Shown here piece after piece: positions 8,490 through 16,448 of a stretch of DNA of 64,000 bases. The notes beneath the pieces are model-generated. The model ran no database searches and had not been told where the DNA came from. It saw only the letters and a list, made by a program, of their open reading frames with translations. The DNA lies in the NCBI GenBank assembly GCA_046233135.1, contig JBJXHN010000013.1:36192-100191 (forward strand), read 5' to 3'. How positions within the stretch are numbered: position 1 is the stretch's first letter; every line of letters begins with the position of its first letter. Source of the stretch: JBJXHN01 sp046233135 (GTDB lineage Bacteria; Pseudomonadota; Alphaproteobacteria; Rhodospirillales; Rhodospirillaceae). Both the position numbers and the translations under genes were made by a program.

Positions 8490-10609
8490 AGAATCTGCGG
8501 GGCGACCTGACGCGGCGGATCCAGCGTTTCCGCCGCCGGCTTGCCTTCCGGAGCCTTGGTGGGCAGGCGCATGATGAAATTGGTGCCCGCCCCCTGCTTG
8601 CTTTCCAGGGTCACCGTGCCGCCCAGCATCTGGGTGACAAGGTTGAAGACGATGTTCAGCCCCAGACCCGTGCCGCCCCGGCCCCGGTTGGTGGTGAAGA
8701 AGGGGTCGAACACCCGGGCCTGGATATTGTCCGGGATCCCCTTGCCATCGTCGGAGAACACCAGCGTCACGAGCCCCTGCTCCGGCTTCGAATGGGCGGT
8801 CAGGGTGATCTGGCCGCTCTGCCCCTCGTCATAGGCGTGGATCAGGGCGTTGATCACCAGGTTGGTGACGATGCGGAACAGCGCGCCGGGGTAGGTGTCC
8901 ATGATCACGTCGGCCGGGCAGGTGATGGTGACCGTGATCGCCGTCTTGCGCAGCCGGGGTTGCAGACTCATCAGGATCTCGTCGAGGTAGGGCTTCAGTT
9001 CGAAGGTGCGGCGTTCGTCCGTCGCCTGATCCACCGCCACCTGCTTGAAGCCCTGCACCAGATCGGCCGCCCGGTTGAGGTTGGTGAAGATCAGCTCGGC
9101 GGTTTCATGGCTGCGTTCCAGATGCTCGATCAGGGCGGACTTGCGCAGGCCCTGGCCATCGCGGATCTGTGCGGCCATGCTGCGGGATTCCTGGGCCAGG
9201 AAGGTGGCCGCCGTGATCCCCGTGCCCAGCGGCGTATTGATTTCGTGAGCCACCCCGGCCACCAACTGACCCAGCGAGGCCATCTTTTCCGTCTGTACCA
9301 GGGTCGCCTGGGTCGCCCGCAGTTCCACCAGCGCATCTTCCGCCTGATGGCGGGCGGCGCGCATTTCCGCCTCGCTGGCGCGCAGGGCGGCTTCGCGCTG
9401 GTCGATGGTCACCACGAAATGCTTGAGGGCGGCGGCCATGTCGCCGATCTCGTCGTTGCCTGCATCCTCGGCCAGGGTGCCGCCCCCGTTGACCTGCTGC
9501 ACCATGCTTTCCCGCAGCCGGTCGAGCCGGTGCAGAATGGTGCTGCGCAGATGCAGGAACAGGGCAAAGGCGCCCACCGCACTGGCCAGGGCAAAGCCCA
9601 TCAGCAGCAGGGTCTGGGTGCGCACGTTCCGCTGCGTCACCTCCGCGCTTTCGGTCATGGTGTCGCCGATGCGATTGAGCACGCTGGACGAGGCGGCCAC
9701 CAGCAGATCGGCGGTGCGCCGGTTCTGGGCCAGAGTGCCCTGAACCGCCTGGGTGGTCTGCAACAGCGCGGTGCGGCTGTCGAACACGCCGGTGTCGCCC
9801 AGCGCCAACTCGCTCATAAGGTCGGTAATCGTTGCCAGATCGGTGCGATGGGGCTCGGGCAGCAGGTTCAGGGCTTCAAGGGTCGCCGACAGGTCGGTGT
9901 TGAACTGGGCGCGCAAGCCGGGCAGGGCCTCCGGGTCCGTAAAGGACAGGGCTGCCGTCACTTGGCTCAGCGCCGCGCTGCCGGCCAGCACCCAGGTCTG
10001 GAACGCCCGCTCCTCGGTCACCACCTCTTGCAGGCCCCGGCTCCACATGCCCGGGGGCTCCACGCTCATCTGGGTCAGCTCTTTGGCCGACCGGTCGCCC
10101 ACGGCGGCCAGGTGGTTCTGGATGTCCTGGCCCAGGTCCTTCAGCGCGGCGGAATGTTCGGCCAGCCGGCCTTCCAGCTTCAGCCGCTCGGCAACCAGCG
10201 AGCTGAGCGCGGCATAGCGGTCGCGCAGGTCGGTGGCCAGCTCGGCGATGCGGGCGGTGGTCTTGGCATCCGCCCCGGTTTCGGGCAGGTCGGCAATGAC
10301 CTCGTTCAGCCACGACAGCTGATCGGCGATGCGATAGTCCACCGACTGGCGTTCGATGTCCGAATTGGCGGCGACCAGCAGGGGCGCTTGTGAGAGGATG
10401 CTTTCGCTTTGCTGGCTGAGGCGGGCGGCGGTGCGCATGGCCGGCAGGCTGTCTTCGGCGACCGAAACGAAGCGGCGCTCCATATCGCCGAAAGACAAGA
10501 CGGCAGCAGCACTCAGCGCGAAGGTGATCAGCACCATGGCGCCAAGGCCGGCGATCATCCGGCTGCGGACGGTAAAGCGCCAAGGGCTGCGTTCGGCTGG
10601 GGTGGACAT
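8486..10609 (-). CDS. Membrane sensor histidine kinase with long periplasmic helical sensor
   Basis: 707-residue sensor kinase. Order: TM1 near residues 15-40 (MIAGLGAMVLITFALSAAAV), a long alpha-helical extracytoplasmic domain to about residue 325 resembling the TorS-type helical bundle, TM2 at about 328-350, HAMP, a short coiled coil, HisKA with phospho-accepting His455 in VAGVAHEINTPLG, and HATPase_c with N box NLVINALIHAY, DDGKGIPD and FFTTNRGRGGTGLGL. No receiver or Hpt domain is attached, and no response regulator is nearby. The start at 10607-10609 has GGAAGGGG upstream, only 17 bp after the stop of the periplasmic binding protein, so the two form an operon. The binding protein is therefore a likely ligand-presenting partner. 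Confidence 0.9.
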   Translation of the reverse strand: MSTPAERSPWRFTVRSRMIAGLGAMVLITFALSAAAVLSFGDMERRFVSVAEDSLPAMRTAARLSQQSESILSQAPLLVAANSDIERQSVDYRIADQLSWLNEVIADLPETGADAKTTARIAELATDLRDRYAALSSLVAERLKLEGRLAEHSAALKDLGQDIQNHLAAVGDRSAKELTQMSVEPPGMWSRGLQEVVTEERAFQTWVLAGSAALSQVTAALSFTDPEALPGLRAQFNTDLSATLEALNLLPEPHRTDLATITDLMSELALGDTGVFDSRTALLQTTQAVQGTLAQNRRTADLLVAASSSVLNRIGDTMTESAEVTQRNVRTQTLLLMGFALASAVGAFALFLHLRSTILHRLDRLRESMVQQVNGGGTLAEDAGNDEIGDMAAALKHFVVTIDQREAALRASEAEMRAARHQAEDALVELRATQATLVQTEKMASLGQLVAGVAHEINTPLGTGITAATFLAQESRSMAAQIRDGQGLRKSALIEHLERSHETAELIFTNLNRAADLVQGFKQVAVDQATDERRTFELKPYLDEILMSLQPRLRKTAITVTITCPADVIMDTYPGALFRIVTNLVINALIHAYDEGQSGQITLTAHSKPEQGLVTLVFSDDGKGIPDNIQARVFDPFFTTNRGRGGTGLGLNIVFNLVTQMLGGTVTLESKQGAGTNFIMRLPTKAPEGKPAAETLDPPRQVAPQIL

Positions 10610-10626
10610 GGCCGGGACCCCTTCCG

Positions 10627-11676
10627 TCAATCCAGAGGCGGAGCGTACATCACCCCGCCTTCGCGCCAAAGCGCATTCAAGCCACGGGGCAGGTTCACCG
10701 GCGATCCCACCCCCAGATTGCGGGTGAAGACCTCGCCATAGCTGCCCACCTGCTTGACCACCCGATAAGCCCAGCCGGGGGTCAGCCCCATGGCCGGGCC
10801 GTTGTCCTCTGCCTGACCGGTCAGCACGCGGGCGTCGGTGCGGCGGGGCTGCAGGGCCTTGTTGTCGATATTCTCGCTGGTCAGGCCGGACTCTTCGGCG
10901 GCGATCATCACGTTCAGCACCCAGCGGACCACCTCGAACAGGCGGTGTTCGCCGCTGCGCACCACCGGTCCCAGGGGCTCGCGGGAGATCACTTCGGGCA
11001 GGAAGCGGAAGGCCGACGGGTCGGGGGCATGCAGGGCACGGCGCAGGGCCAGGCCGATGCCGTCACTGGTGAACATGGCACAGCGGCCGTTGAGGAACGC
11101 GGTCCAGGCGCCTTCGTCGGAGGCCAGTCGCTTGACGACCATGCCCACGCCCAGCCGGGCCAGATAGTCGTCTAGGTTGCTTTCACTGGTGGTGCCGGTG
11201 ACCACGCAGATGGCTTCGCCTTCGGCCTCCACCAGGCCATGCACCGGCAGATCGCCGCGAATGATCACTCGCTGACCGTCATAAAGATAGACGCCGGGGA
11301 AGTCAAACCCCCGCGTGGTATCGCGGGCCAGGGTCCAGGTCGCCCCGTCGACGTTGAGGTCCGTGCGACCCTTGGCCAGGGCATCCCAGCGGGTGTTGGC
11401 CTCCACCAGAACGATTTCGATGCGGTCGGCATCTTCCAGAATGGCAGCGGCGACGGCGCGGCAGATATCCACCATGAACCCCCGCCAGGCGCCGTCCGCT
11501 TCCTGCTGGGAGAAGCCGGGCAGCGGATTCGTTCCGCAGCGCAGTGTTCCCCGGGCCAGAATGTCGTCCAAGGTATCTTCTGCCCGTACCGGGGCGGTAA
11601 GCAACGTTACCATCAGGCAAATCACCCCGACGGCCATGCCCCAACGTCCCCCGGCGTACCGGCCCCAAAACGCCAT
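10627..11676 (-). CDS. Periplasmic solute-binding protein, general L-amino-acid-binding (AapJ/BztA) type, partner of the sensor kinase
   Basis: 349-residue family 3 solute-binding protein. A signal peptide (residues 1 to about 28, GVICLMVTLLTAPVRAED) is followed by LRCGTNPLPGFSQQEADGAW and by WRGFMVDICRAVAAA, the AapJ/BztA pattern. GGGAG lies upstream of the chosen ATG at 11674-11676; the longer open frame lacks a signal peptide and runs into the opposite gene. No permease or ATPase gene is nearby; the only partner is the downstream histidine kinase. That points to a sensory role, as TorT serves TorS, rather than to uptake. The ligand is probably an amino acid or related compound, by family only. 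Confidence 0.88.
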   Translation of the reverse strand: MAFWGRYAGGRWGMAVGVICLMVTLLTAPVRAEDTLDDILARGTLRCGTNPLPGFSQQEADGAWRGFMVDICRAVAAAILEDADRIEIVLVEANTRWDALAKGRTDLNVDGATWTLARDTTRGFDFPGVYLYDGQRVIIRGDLPVHGLVEAEGEAICVVTGTTSESNLDDYLARLGVGMVVKRLASDEGAWTAFLNGRCAMFTSDGIGLALRRALHAPDPSAFRFLPEVISREPLGPVVRSGEHRLFEVVRWVLNVMIAAEESGLTSENIDNKALQPRRTDARVLTGQAEDNGPAMGLTPGWAYRVVKQVGSYGEVFTRNLGVGSPVNLPRGLNALWREGGVMYAPPLD

Positions 11677-11816
11677 GCTCACTAACTCCCACCCGTGCTG
11701 AGGAGATATTGCAAGGCGTTGGTGTGAGTCTGTCAATGGTGGAACCCTGCCTTGACACCAGAAAGGACGAGGCGGACAGTCGTTGTGGCAGTGGTCCGAT
11801 TGCGCGGGAGGGGGAA

Positions 11817-12749
11817 ATGCGCCGTTTCTCGGGGCTCCGGAAGGGCGGCTCGGTACGGGGAGCGACCCTGGTCTTCGGTGGGGGCATGGCTCTTGCCGTC
11901 GCAGGGATCGAGGCCTGTACTCCGGCCCATGCCGAACCGCCGCCCCGCGCCGCCTGGGACCGGGGGTGGGAGACGGTGGCCGGCCCGGCCGACGGACCGG
12001 CGCAGGCGGTCGGCGGACCGGCGCTGGGGTGTCTGGGCGGCGGGGTTGCCCTGCCGGCGGATGATCCCCGACTGGTGCTGCTGCGACCCCAACGCAATCG
12101 CTTCTGGGGGCATCCCGTTCTGATCGCGGTGATGGACGATCTGGCGGGGGCGGCCAAGGGCCTGGGCATGGGGCCGCTGCTGGTGGGGGATGCGGCCCAG
12201 CCCCGGGGCGGGCCGATGCCCGACGGCCACCGCAGCCATCAAATGGGGCTGGACGTGGACATCTGGTTTGCCGGCAACCGGGAGGCCCCCTATCCGGAAA
12301 CCTGGGTGCGCCAGCCCACGGCACGGACTGCTTTGACCGACGACGGGCGGGATATCAACCCGGCGGTTCTGACACCGACCTGGGAAGCGCTGCTGCGCAT
12401 AGCAGCCCTGGATCCCCGGGTGGAGCGGATGTTCGTTAATCCCGCCATCAAGGCCGCCCTGTGCAGCCGCCCGGCGGCCCAGGAGCCAGAGGCAGCGGCC
12501 TGGATGGCCAAGCTGCGGCCCTGGTGGGGGCACGACAGCCATGTGCATGTACGCCTGGGCTGTCCTGCGGGGTCTCCCGACTGCCAATCCCAGAAACCGG
12601 TGCCGCCGGGCACCGGATGCGATGAAAGCCTGGACTGGTGGCGGGCCAGGGAAACCCGCCTGCTGGCGCCGCCGGCCCCGCGCACGGACTGGCCGCCGGC
12701 CCTGCCCGAAACCTGTGCCCAATTTGCGCCACAAAGCCGGGCAGAATAG
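11817..12749 (+). CDS. mepA: Penicillin-insensitive murein endopeptidase MepA
   Basis: Periplasmic LAS-family zinc metallopeptidase that cleaves D-alanyl-meso-diaminopimelyl cross-links in peptidoglycan. The 310-residue protein has an N-terminal signal peptide (GATLVFGGGMALAVAGIEAC.. to about residue 37, ending THAE-like PAHAE) and the zinc-site signatures HRSHQMGLDVDIWF and WWGHDSHVHVRLGCP. Cysteines in ACTP, CLGGG, LCSRP, LGCP, PDCQ, GCDE and ETCA fit the disulfide-rich family. I start at 11817, where GGGAGGGGGAA lies directly upstream; a longer frame from 11709 has no signal peptide at its N-terminus. It diverges from the solute-binding protein gene. Confidence 0.93.
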   Translation: MRRFSGLRKGGSVRGATLVFGGGMALAVAGIEACTPAHAEPPPRAAWDRGWETVAGPADGPAQAVGGPALGCLGGGVALPADDPRLVLLRPQRNRFWGHPVLIAVMDDLAGAAKGLGMGPLLVGDAAQPRGGPMPDGHRSHQMGLDVDIWFAGNREAPYPETWVRQPTARTALTDDGRDINPAVLTPTWEALLRIAALDPRVERMFVNPAIKAALCSRPAAQEPEAAAWMAKLRPWWGHDSHVHVRLGCPAGSPDCQSQKPVPPGTGCDESLDWWRARETRLLAPPAPRTDWPPALPETCAQFAPQSRAE

Positions 12750-13092
12750 CGTCCGGTCGCAGAAAGCGCCGGCCACGGAAATGGAAGACCTGTCTAAAAG
12801 GACGTCTTCCTTGCGGGACTCGCCAGAGGCGTAAGAGCCCGCAATCAAAAGCCCTACCTATCGGTCACGGACTCTCAATAAGAGAGTAAAATGCGGCCCG
12901 TCCTCTTTTCATAACCCACGCATTGAGTGGTTCAGCCGGGGTGCGCCCGTACCACGGGGTGAATATGAATGCATGTGTCCGCGTGTAAGGATTTTTTTTA
13001 CTTGCACCGGCCACCGCGTCTCCGGTACTAGATTGGATAGCAAAATGAAAAAATGTACCGCGCTCTAAAAGATTGCCAGGGAGATCGGATCC
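12750..13092. other. Intergenic region with a candidate promoter
   Basis: 343 bp between mepA and the DUF882 gene. It is more AT-rich than its surroundings, includes a T8 run at 12992-12999 and holds the promoter candidate listed separately. No further coding frame or RNA fold was convincing. Confidence 0.6.
13002..13031 (+). promoter_or_regulatory. Candidate sigma-70 promoter of the DUF882 gene
   Basis: TTGCAC (13002-13007) and TACTAG (13026-13031) are separated by 18 bp and lie about 60 bp upstream of the GTG start at 13093. Match to the -35/-10 consensus is moderate. Confidence 0.4.
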
Positions 13093-13718
13093 GTGCGAAC
13101 CGGAGGTAAGACCGATTCCGCCATCGCTCGTCGTACCATGCTGGGTATGGGGATGGCTGCTGCATCGCTCGCCGTGACTGCTTCACCGGCGTTTGCCGTT
13201 CGTCGAGGGACCCTTGAGAGGTCCCTTTCTTTTGAGAATCTACACACGGGCGAGACTTTGAAACGGGTTTACTGGGCCAACGGCCAGTTCATCCCGGACG
13301 CCGTGAAAGACATCGACCATATCCTGCGGGATCACCGCAGTGGCGAGAAGACCCATATGGATCGGCATTTGTTCGATATTTTATGGGAATTGCATGCGAG
13401 ACTTGGTAGCCGTCGGCCGATCCAGATTATTTCCGGGTACAGGTCGCCAACGACCAACGAAATGCTTCGCCGCACCGGCGGGGGCGGCGTTGCCAAGAAA
13501 AGTCTGCACATGGAAGGCATGGCCATCGACATCGCCCTGGAAGACAGGGATCCGTCGACAGTCCGCAAGGCCGCCCTGTCATTGCAGCAAGGCGGTGTCG
13601 GATACTATCCGCGCTCCGGTTTCGTCCATGTGGACACCGGCAAGGTGCGCAGCTGGTAGCGCCCTCAGCGAAGACCTGTTTTTTAACGGGCGGGCGAATC
13701 AAGGCACCGCGCTCTAAA
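13057..13718. repeat. 13-bp direct repeat pair flanking the DUF882 gene
   Basis: ACCGCGCTCTAAA occurs at 13057-13069, just before the gene, and again at 13706-13718, just after it. Both copies are outside coding sequence. Confidence 0.5.
13093..13659 (+). CDS. Tat-exported DUF882 / YcbK-family (peptidase M15-like) protein
   Basis: 188-residue exported protein of the LAS zinc-peptidase superfamily, probably acting on peptidoglycan cross-bridges. The N-terminus has a twin-arginine motif (ARRTMLGMG) and ends the leader at SPAFAVRR. Zinc-site motifs are visible as SGYRSPTTNEML, SLHMEGMAIDIAL (HxxGxAxD) and FVHVDTG. A GTG start is used, preceded by CCAGGGAGATC. Length matches the DUF882 family. 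It follows MepA, another LAS peptidase, in the same direction but has its own promoter candidate. Confidence 0.9.
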   Translation: MRTGGKTDSAIARRTMLGMGMAAASLAVTASPAFAVRRGTLERSLSFENLHTGETLKRVYWANGQFIPDAVKDIDHILRDHRSGEKTHMDRHLFDILWELHARLGSRRPIQIISGYRSPTTNEMLRRTGGGGVAKKSLHMEGMAIDIALEDRDPSTVRKAALSLQQGGVGYYPRSGFVHVDTGKVRSW

Positions 13719-14110
13719 GGGCCGGGAACCGTCGTCCGTTATGGTTTGGCTTCGTAGCCTCCTCATCGGTGGTTGTCTGGGGGTCTCGCGACGTCCGGAT
13801 CCTCCTGTTCAAAGATGCCATCCATTTTGATATAATGCCGTTGCGCCGCTGGGGATCCCCGGCGGCGCAAATTTTTTTGCGCCATATTTTTTTTGCGGAA
13901 ACTCCGGCTGGCCGCTGCTCCGGAACGGTCCGGGTGGCAATGAGATGGGTACCGGTTTTTCCGGTTTCTCTGACGTTTCCGCGGGGCAGGTCTTTCCTGG
14001 TCACAATATTGCAACGCCGAAAGGCAGTTTACCTAAGGCACGGGGCTGAGTAGGGTGCGTTTTTGCAAGATTTCGTTTTGTTCTGTCCCGGCAACAGCGA
14101 GAGGTACCCC
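13660..14110. other. Intergenic region between DUF882 and the CoA-transferase
   Basis: 451 bp holding one copy of the 13-bp repeat and the double hairpin. TATAAT at 13831-13836 precedes the hairpin but its -35 is poor. Short open frames here show no ribosome sites or protein-like composition. Confidence 0.5.
13841..13883. terminator. Two overlapping hairpins with a T-run (terminator or attenuator-like)
   Basis: TTGCGCCGC (13841-13849) pairs with GCGGCGCAA (13862-13870), closed by GGGGATCCCC, and is followed by ATTTTTTT: a standard intrinsic terminator on the plus strand. The 3' arm can instead pair downstream, GGCGCAAA with TTTGCGCC, up to 13883, making a mutually exclusive hairpin. Confidence 0.7.
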
Positions 14111-15433
14111 GTGTCTATCTATGATGATCAGTATGCCCGCAAGCGGGTCTCCGCGGCCGAGGCGGTCAGCCCCATTCGCAGCGGCACGAACGTGATCCTG
14201 TCGATGGGGGTGTCTCAGCCTCCCGCCCTGATGCAGGCGGTGGCCGACCGGGCGCGTGGCGGGGATCTGGACGGCATCAAGGTCTATTACATGCACGCCA
14301 GCAACAAGGCGATCGAGACCCTGCTGGTGCCCGACCTGATGGACAAGGTGCGGCCCTGCCCCCTGTTCATGAGCGCCCACGACCGCTGGCTGGCCCAGCA
14401 GGGCTATGCCCAGGGCAAGACCTGGGTGCATTACGTGCCCTGCAACTTCCACCAGGCGGCCCGATTGCTGACGGAAAACATTTCGCCCGACGTGTTCATG
14501 CTGCAGGTGTCGCCGATGGACAAGGCGGGCTTCTTCAGCCTGGGCACCAATTCGGACTACGGCGCCACCGTGGTGCGCCATGCCCGGCGGATCATCGTCG
14601 AGGTCAACCCGAACATGCCCCGGGTGTTCGGCGAAAACCTGCTGCATATCTCCGACGTGGATTCCGTGGTCGAACATGATTCGCCGCTGATGGAAGTCCA
14701 CCACAAGGATGCCACGGCCACCGACCAGGTCATCGGCGAACAGATCGCCGGCATGATCGGTGACGGCGCGACCCTGCAGATGGGGATCGGCGGCGTGCCC
14801 AACTCGGTGCTGGGCATGCTGAAAAACCACAACGATCTGGGGCTGCATTCCGAATTGTTCAGTCCGGCCATGGTCGAGCTGATCACCCGCGGCAATCTGA
14901 ATGGCCGGAAAAAGACGGTGCTGCCCTTCAAGCACGTCTTCACCCTCGCGCTGGGGGATACGGCCATGTACGAGTTCATGGACAACAATCCCAGCATCGT
15001 CGGCTATCCGGTGGGCTGGGTGAACAATCCGGCGGTGATCCGCAAGAACGACAACATGATCAGCGTCAACAGCGCTATCGAGGTCGACCTGACAGGGCAG
15101 ATTAACTCCGAAAGCCTGGCGGGGCGGGAATTCTCCGGCCCCGGCGGACAACTGGACTTCATTCGCGGGGCCTATGGCGCCAAGAACGGCAAATCCTTCG
15201 TCGCCTTGCACTCCACCGCCAAGAAGGGCACGCTGTCGCGCATCGTGTGCCAGTTGAACGGGCCGGTTACCGATCCGCGCATGGATAGCCATCATGTGGT
15301 CACCGAATTCGGCTGCGTCTGCCTGAAGGGGCTGACCATTCCGGAACGGGCGAAGGCGCTGATCGGTCTCGCGCATCCGGATTTCCGGGACAAGCTGGCG
15401 GAAGAAGCCAAGGCTGCGGGCCTGCTGGGGTAA
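14111..15433 (+). CDS. Acetyl-CoA hydrolase/transferase family CoA-transferase (4-hydroxybutyrate/acetate CoA-transferase type)
   Basis: 440-residue class I-like CoA-transferase that moves CoA between acyl groups, or hydrolyses acetyl-CoA. Seen: N-terminal GTNVILSMGVSQPPALMQAV, the glycine-rich GIGGVPNSVLGML, SAIEVDLTGQINSES around Glu324 (catalytic glutamate by family analogy) and FSGPGGQLDFIRGA. The GTG at 14111 has GCGAGAGG upstream. Length fits 4-hydroxybutyrate CoA-transferase and acetyl-CoA:succinate relatives; the acyl substrate cannot be read from sequence. The gene stands alone, followed 37 bp later by a DUF1499 gene. Confidence 0.87.
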   Translation: MSIYDDQYARKRVSAAEAVSPIRSGTNVILSMGVSQPPALMQAVADRARGGDLDGIKVYYMHASNKAIETLLVPDLMDKVRPCPLFMSAHDRWLAQQGYAQGKTWVHYVPCNFHQAARLLTENISPDVFMLQVSPMDKAGFFSLGTNSDYGATVVRHARRIIVEVNPNMPRVFGENLLHISDVDSVVEHDSPLMEVHHKDATATDQVIGEQIAGMIGDGATLQMGIGGVPNSVLGMLKNHNDLGLHSELFSPAMVELITRGNLNGRKKTVLPFKHVFTLALGDTAMYEFMDNNPSIVGYPVGWVNNPAVIRKNDNMISVNSAIEVDLTGQINSESLAGREFSGPGGQLDFIRGAYGAKNGKSFVALHSTAKKGTLSRIVCQLNGPVTDPRMDSHHVVTEFGCVCLKGLTIPERAKALIGLAHPDFRDKLAEEAKAAGLLG

Positions 15434-15470
15434 GCACGCCATGGGCAAATCCTGAAAGAGGAGGGGAGGG

Positions 15471-16028
15471 ATGGAGAGCGTCCTGGGCGGGTCTGTCCTT
15501 CTGCTTCTCGTCTTTCTGACCGGTGCGGCATGGGTCGGCTTATCCGGCCGGCCCTTGCCGACGGCCTGGTTGATGGACGGCAGTCCCTTGGACCTGCCGG
15601 CAACGCCGGAGGCCATCGGTCCGGCGGAAAAGCCGAACCGGGCGGTGGCCTGCGGTGCGGGCCTGTGTCCCGGGGCCGGAATGACCCTGGAGGCGCCGCT
15701 GTTCCGCCTGTCGCCCGATGCCCTGGCGCAGGAAATGCGGCAGGTGGCGGAGGTGTCTCCCCGCACCGAAATCGTGGCCGAGGACGCCGATGGCCGGGGC
15801 TTTACTGCGGTGCAGCGCACGTCGGTGATCGGCTTTCCCGATACCATCCGCGTCTGGTGCCGTCCGGCGCCGACGGGCGCAACGCCGGAAGAGGCGAGCG
15901 GACCGGGTCGTCTATCGACCCTTGCGATTCTCAGCCGTTCGCGCTACGGCTATTCGGACCTGGGCGTCAACGAGAAGCGGGTGCGGCGGTGGCTGAAGGC
16001 CCTGTCCGCGCGGGTCGGGCCGGCGTAG
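15471..16028 (+). CDS. DUF1499 domain protein
   Basis: 185-residue protein with one N-terminal membrane segment (LLLLVFLTGAAWVGL, residues about 7-23) followed by a DUF1499 domain: evidence is AQEMRQVAEVSPRTEIV, GFTAVQRTSVIGFPDTIRVW, and the C-terminal SRSRYGYSDLGVNEKRV, where the family ends with R..G..D.G.N..R. The ATG follows GAGGAGGGGAGGG. Molecular function of DUF1499 is not known. It probably shares a transcript with the CoA-transferase and perhaps with the hyp genes, 77 bp downstream. Confidence 0.85.
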   Translation: MESVLGGSVLLLLVFLTGAAWVGLSGRPLPTAWLMDGSPLDLPATPEAIGPAEKPNRAVACGAGLCPGAGMTLEAPLFRLSPDALAQEMRQVAEVSPRTEIVAEDADGRGFTAVQRTSVIGFPDTIRVWCRPAPTGATPEEASGPGRLSTLAILSRSRYGYSDLGVNEKRVRRWLKALSARVGPA

Positions 16029-16105
16029 CGGTGTCTCTTCCCCATCCGGCAATCCTTCCACCGCCCGGGTCTTGTGGCGTTCGGGATGGGTAGGGAGGCA
16101 GCCCG

Positions 16106-16447
16106 GTGCATGAAATGTCGCTGGTGGCGGGCATCCTGAAAATTCTGGACGACGAGGCGCACCGCCATGGTTTCAAGGCGGTGCGCGTGGTGCGCCTGGA
16201 CGTGGGGGCGCTGTCCCACGCCGACCCGCACGCCCTGCGATTCGCCTTCGAGGCCACCGCGCCGGGCACCCGGGCGGAAGGGGCGACCCTGGAAATCCTG
16301 ACCACACCGGGTGAAGCCTATTGCCTGGACTGCGCCAAGCCGGTGGCCCTCGACCGCCGGGGAGATCCCTGCCCCGAATGCGGGGGCAATTTGCTGCAGG
16401 TGCTGTCGGGCGACGACCTGCGCGTCAAGGAACTGGAGGTGGACTAG
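16106..16447 (+). CDS. hypA: HypA, hydrogenase nickel insertion protein
   Basis: 113-residue nickel metallochaperone that hands nickel to NiFe hydrogenase large subunit together with HypB. The N-terminal MHEMSL holds the nickel-binding His2, and the zinc site is formed by CLDCAKP and CPECGG. The GTG start is fixed by the need for His at position 2, with GTAGGGAGG upstream. It is one base from hypB, in the typical hypAB order. Confidence 0.96.
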   Translation: MHEMSLVAGILKILDDEAHRHGFKAVRVVRLDVGALSHADPHALRFAFEATAPGTRAEGATLEILTTPGEAYCLDCAKPVALDRRGDPCPECGGNLLQVLSGDDLRVKELEVD

Positions 16448-16448
16448 C

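Noticed and set aside
13831..13836. Perfect TATAAT before the CoA-transferase
   Set aside because: The only hexamer at the right distance (TTCAAA) is a weak -35 and the transcript would begin inside a terminator hairpin.
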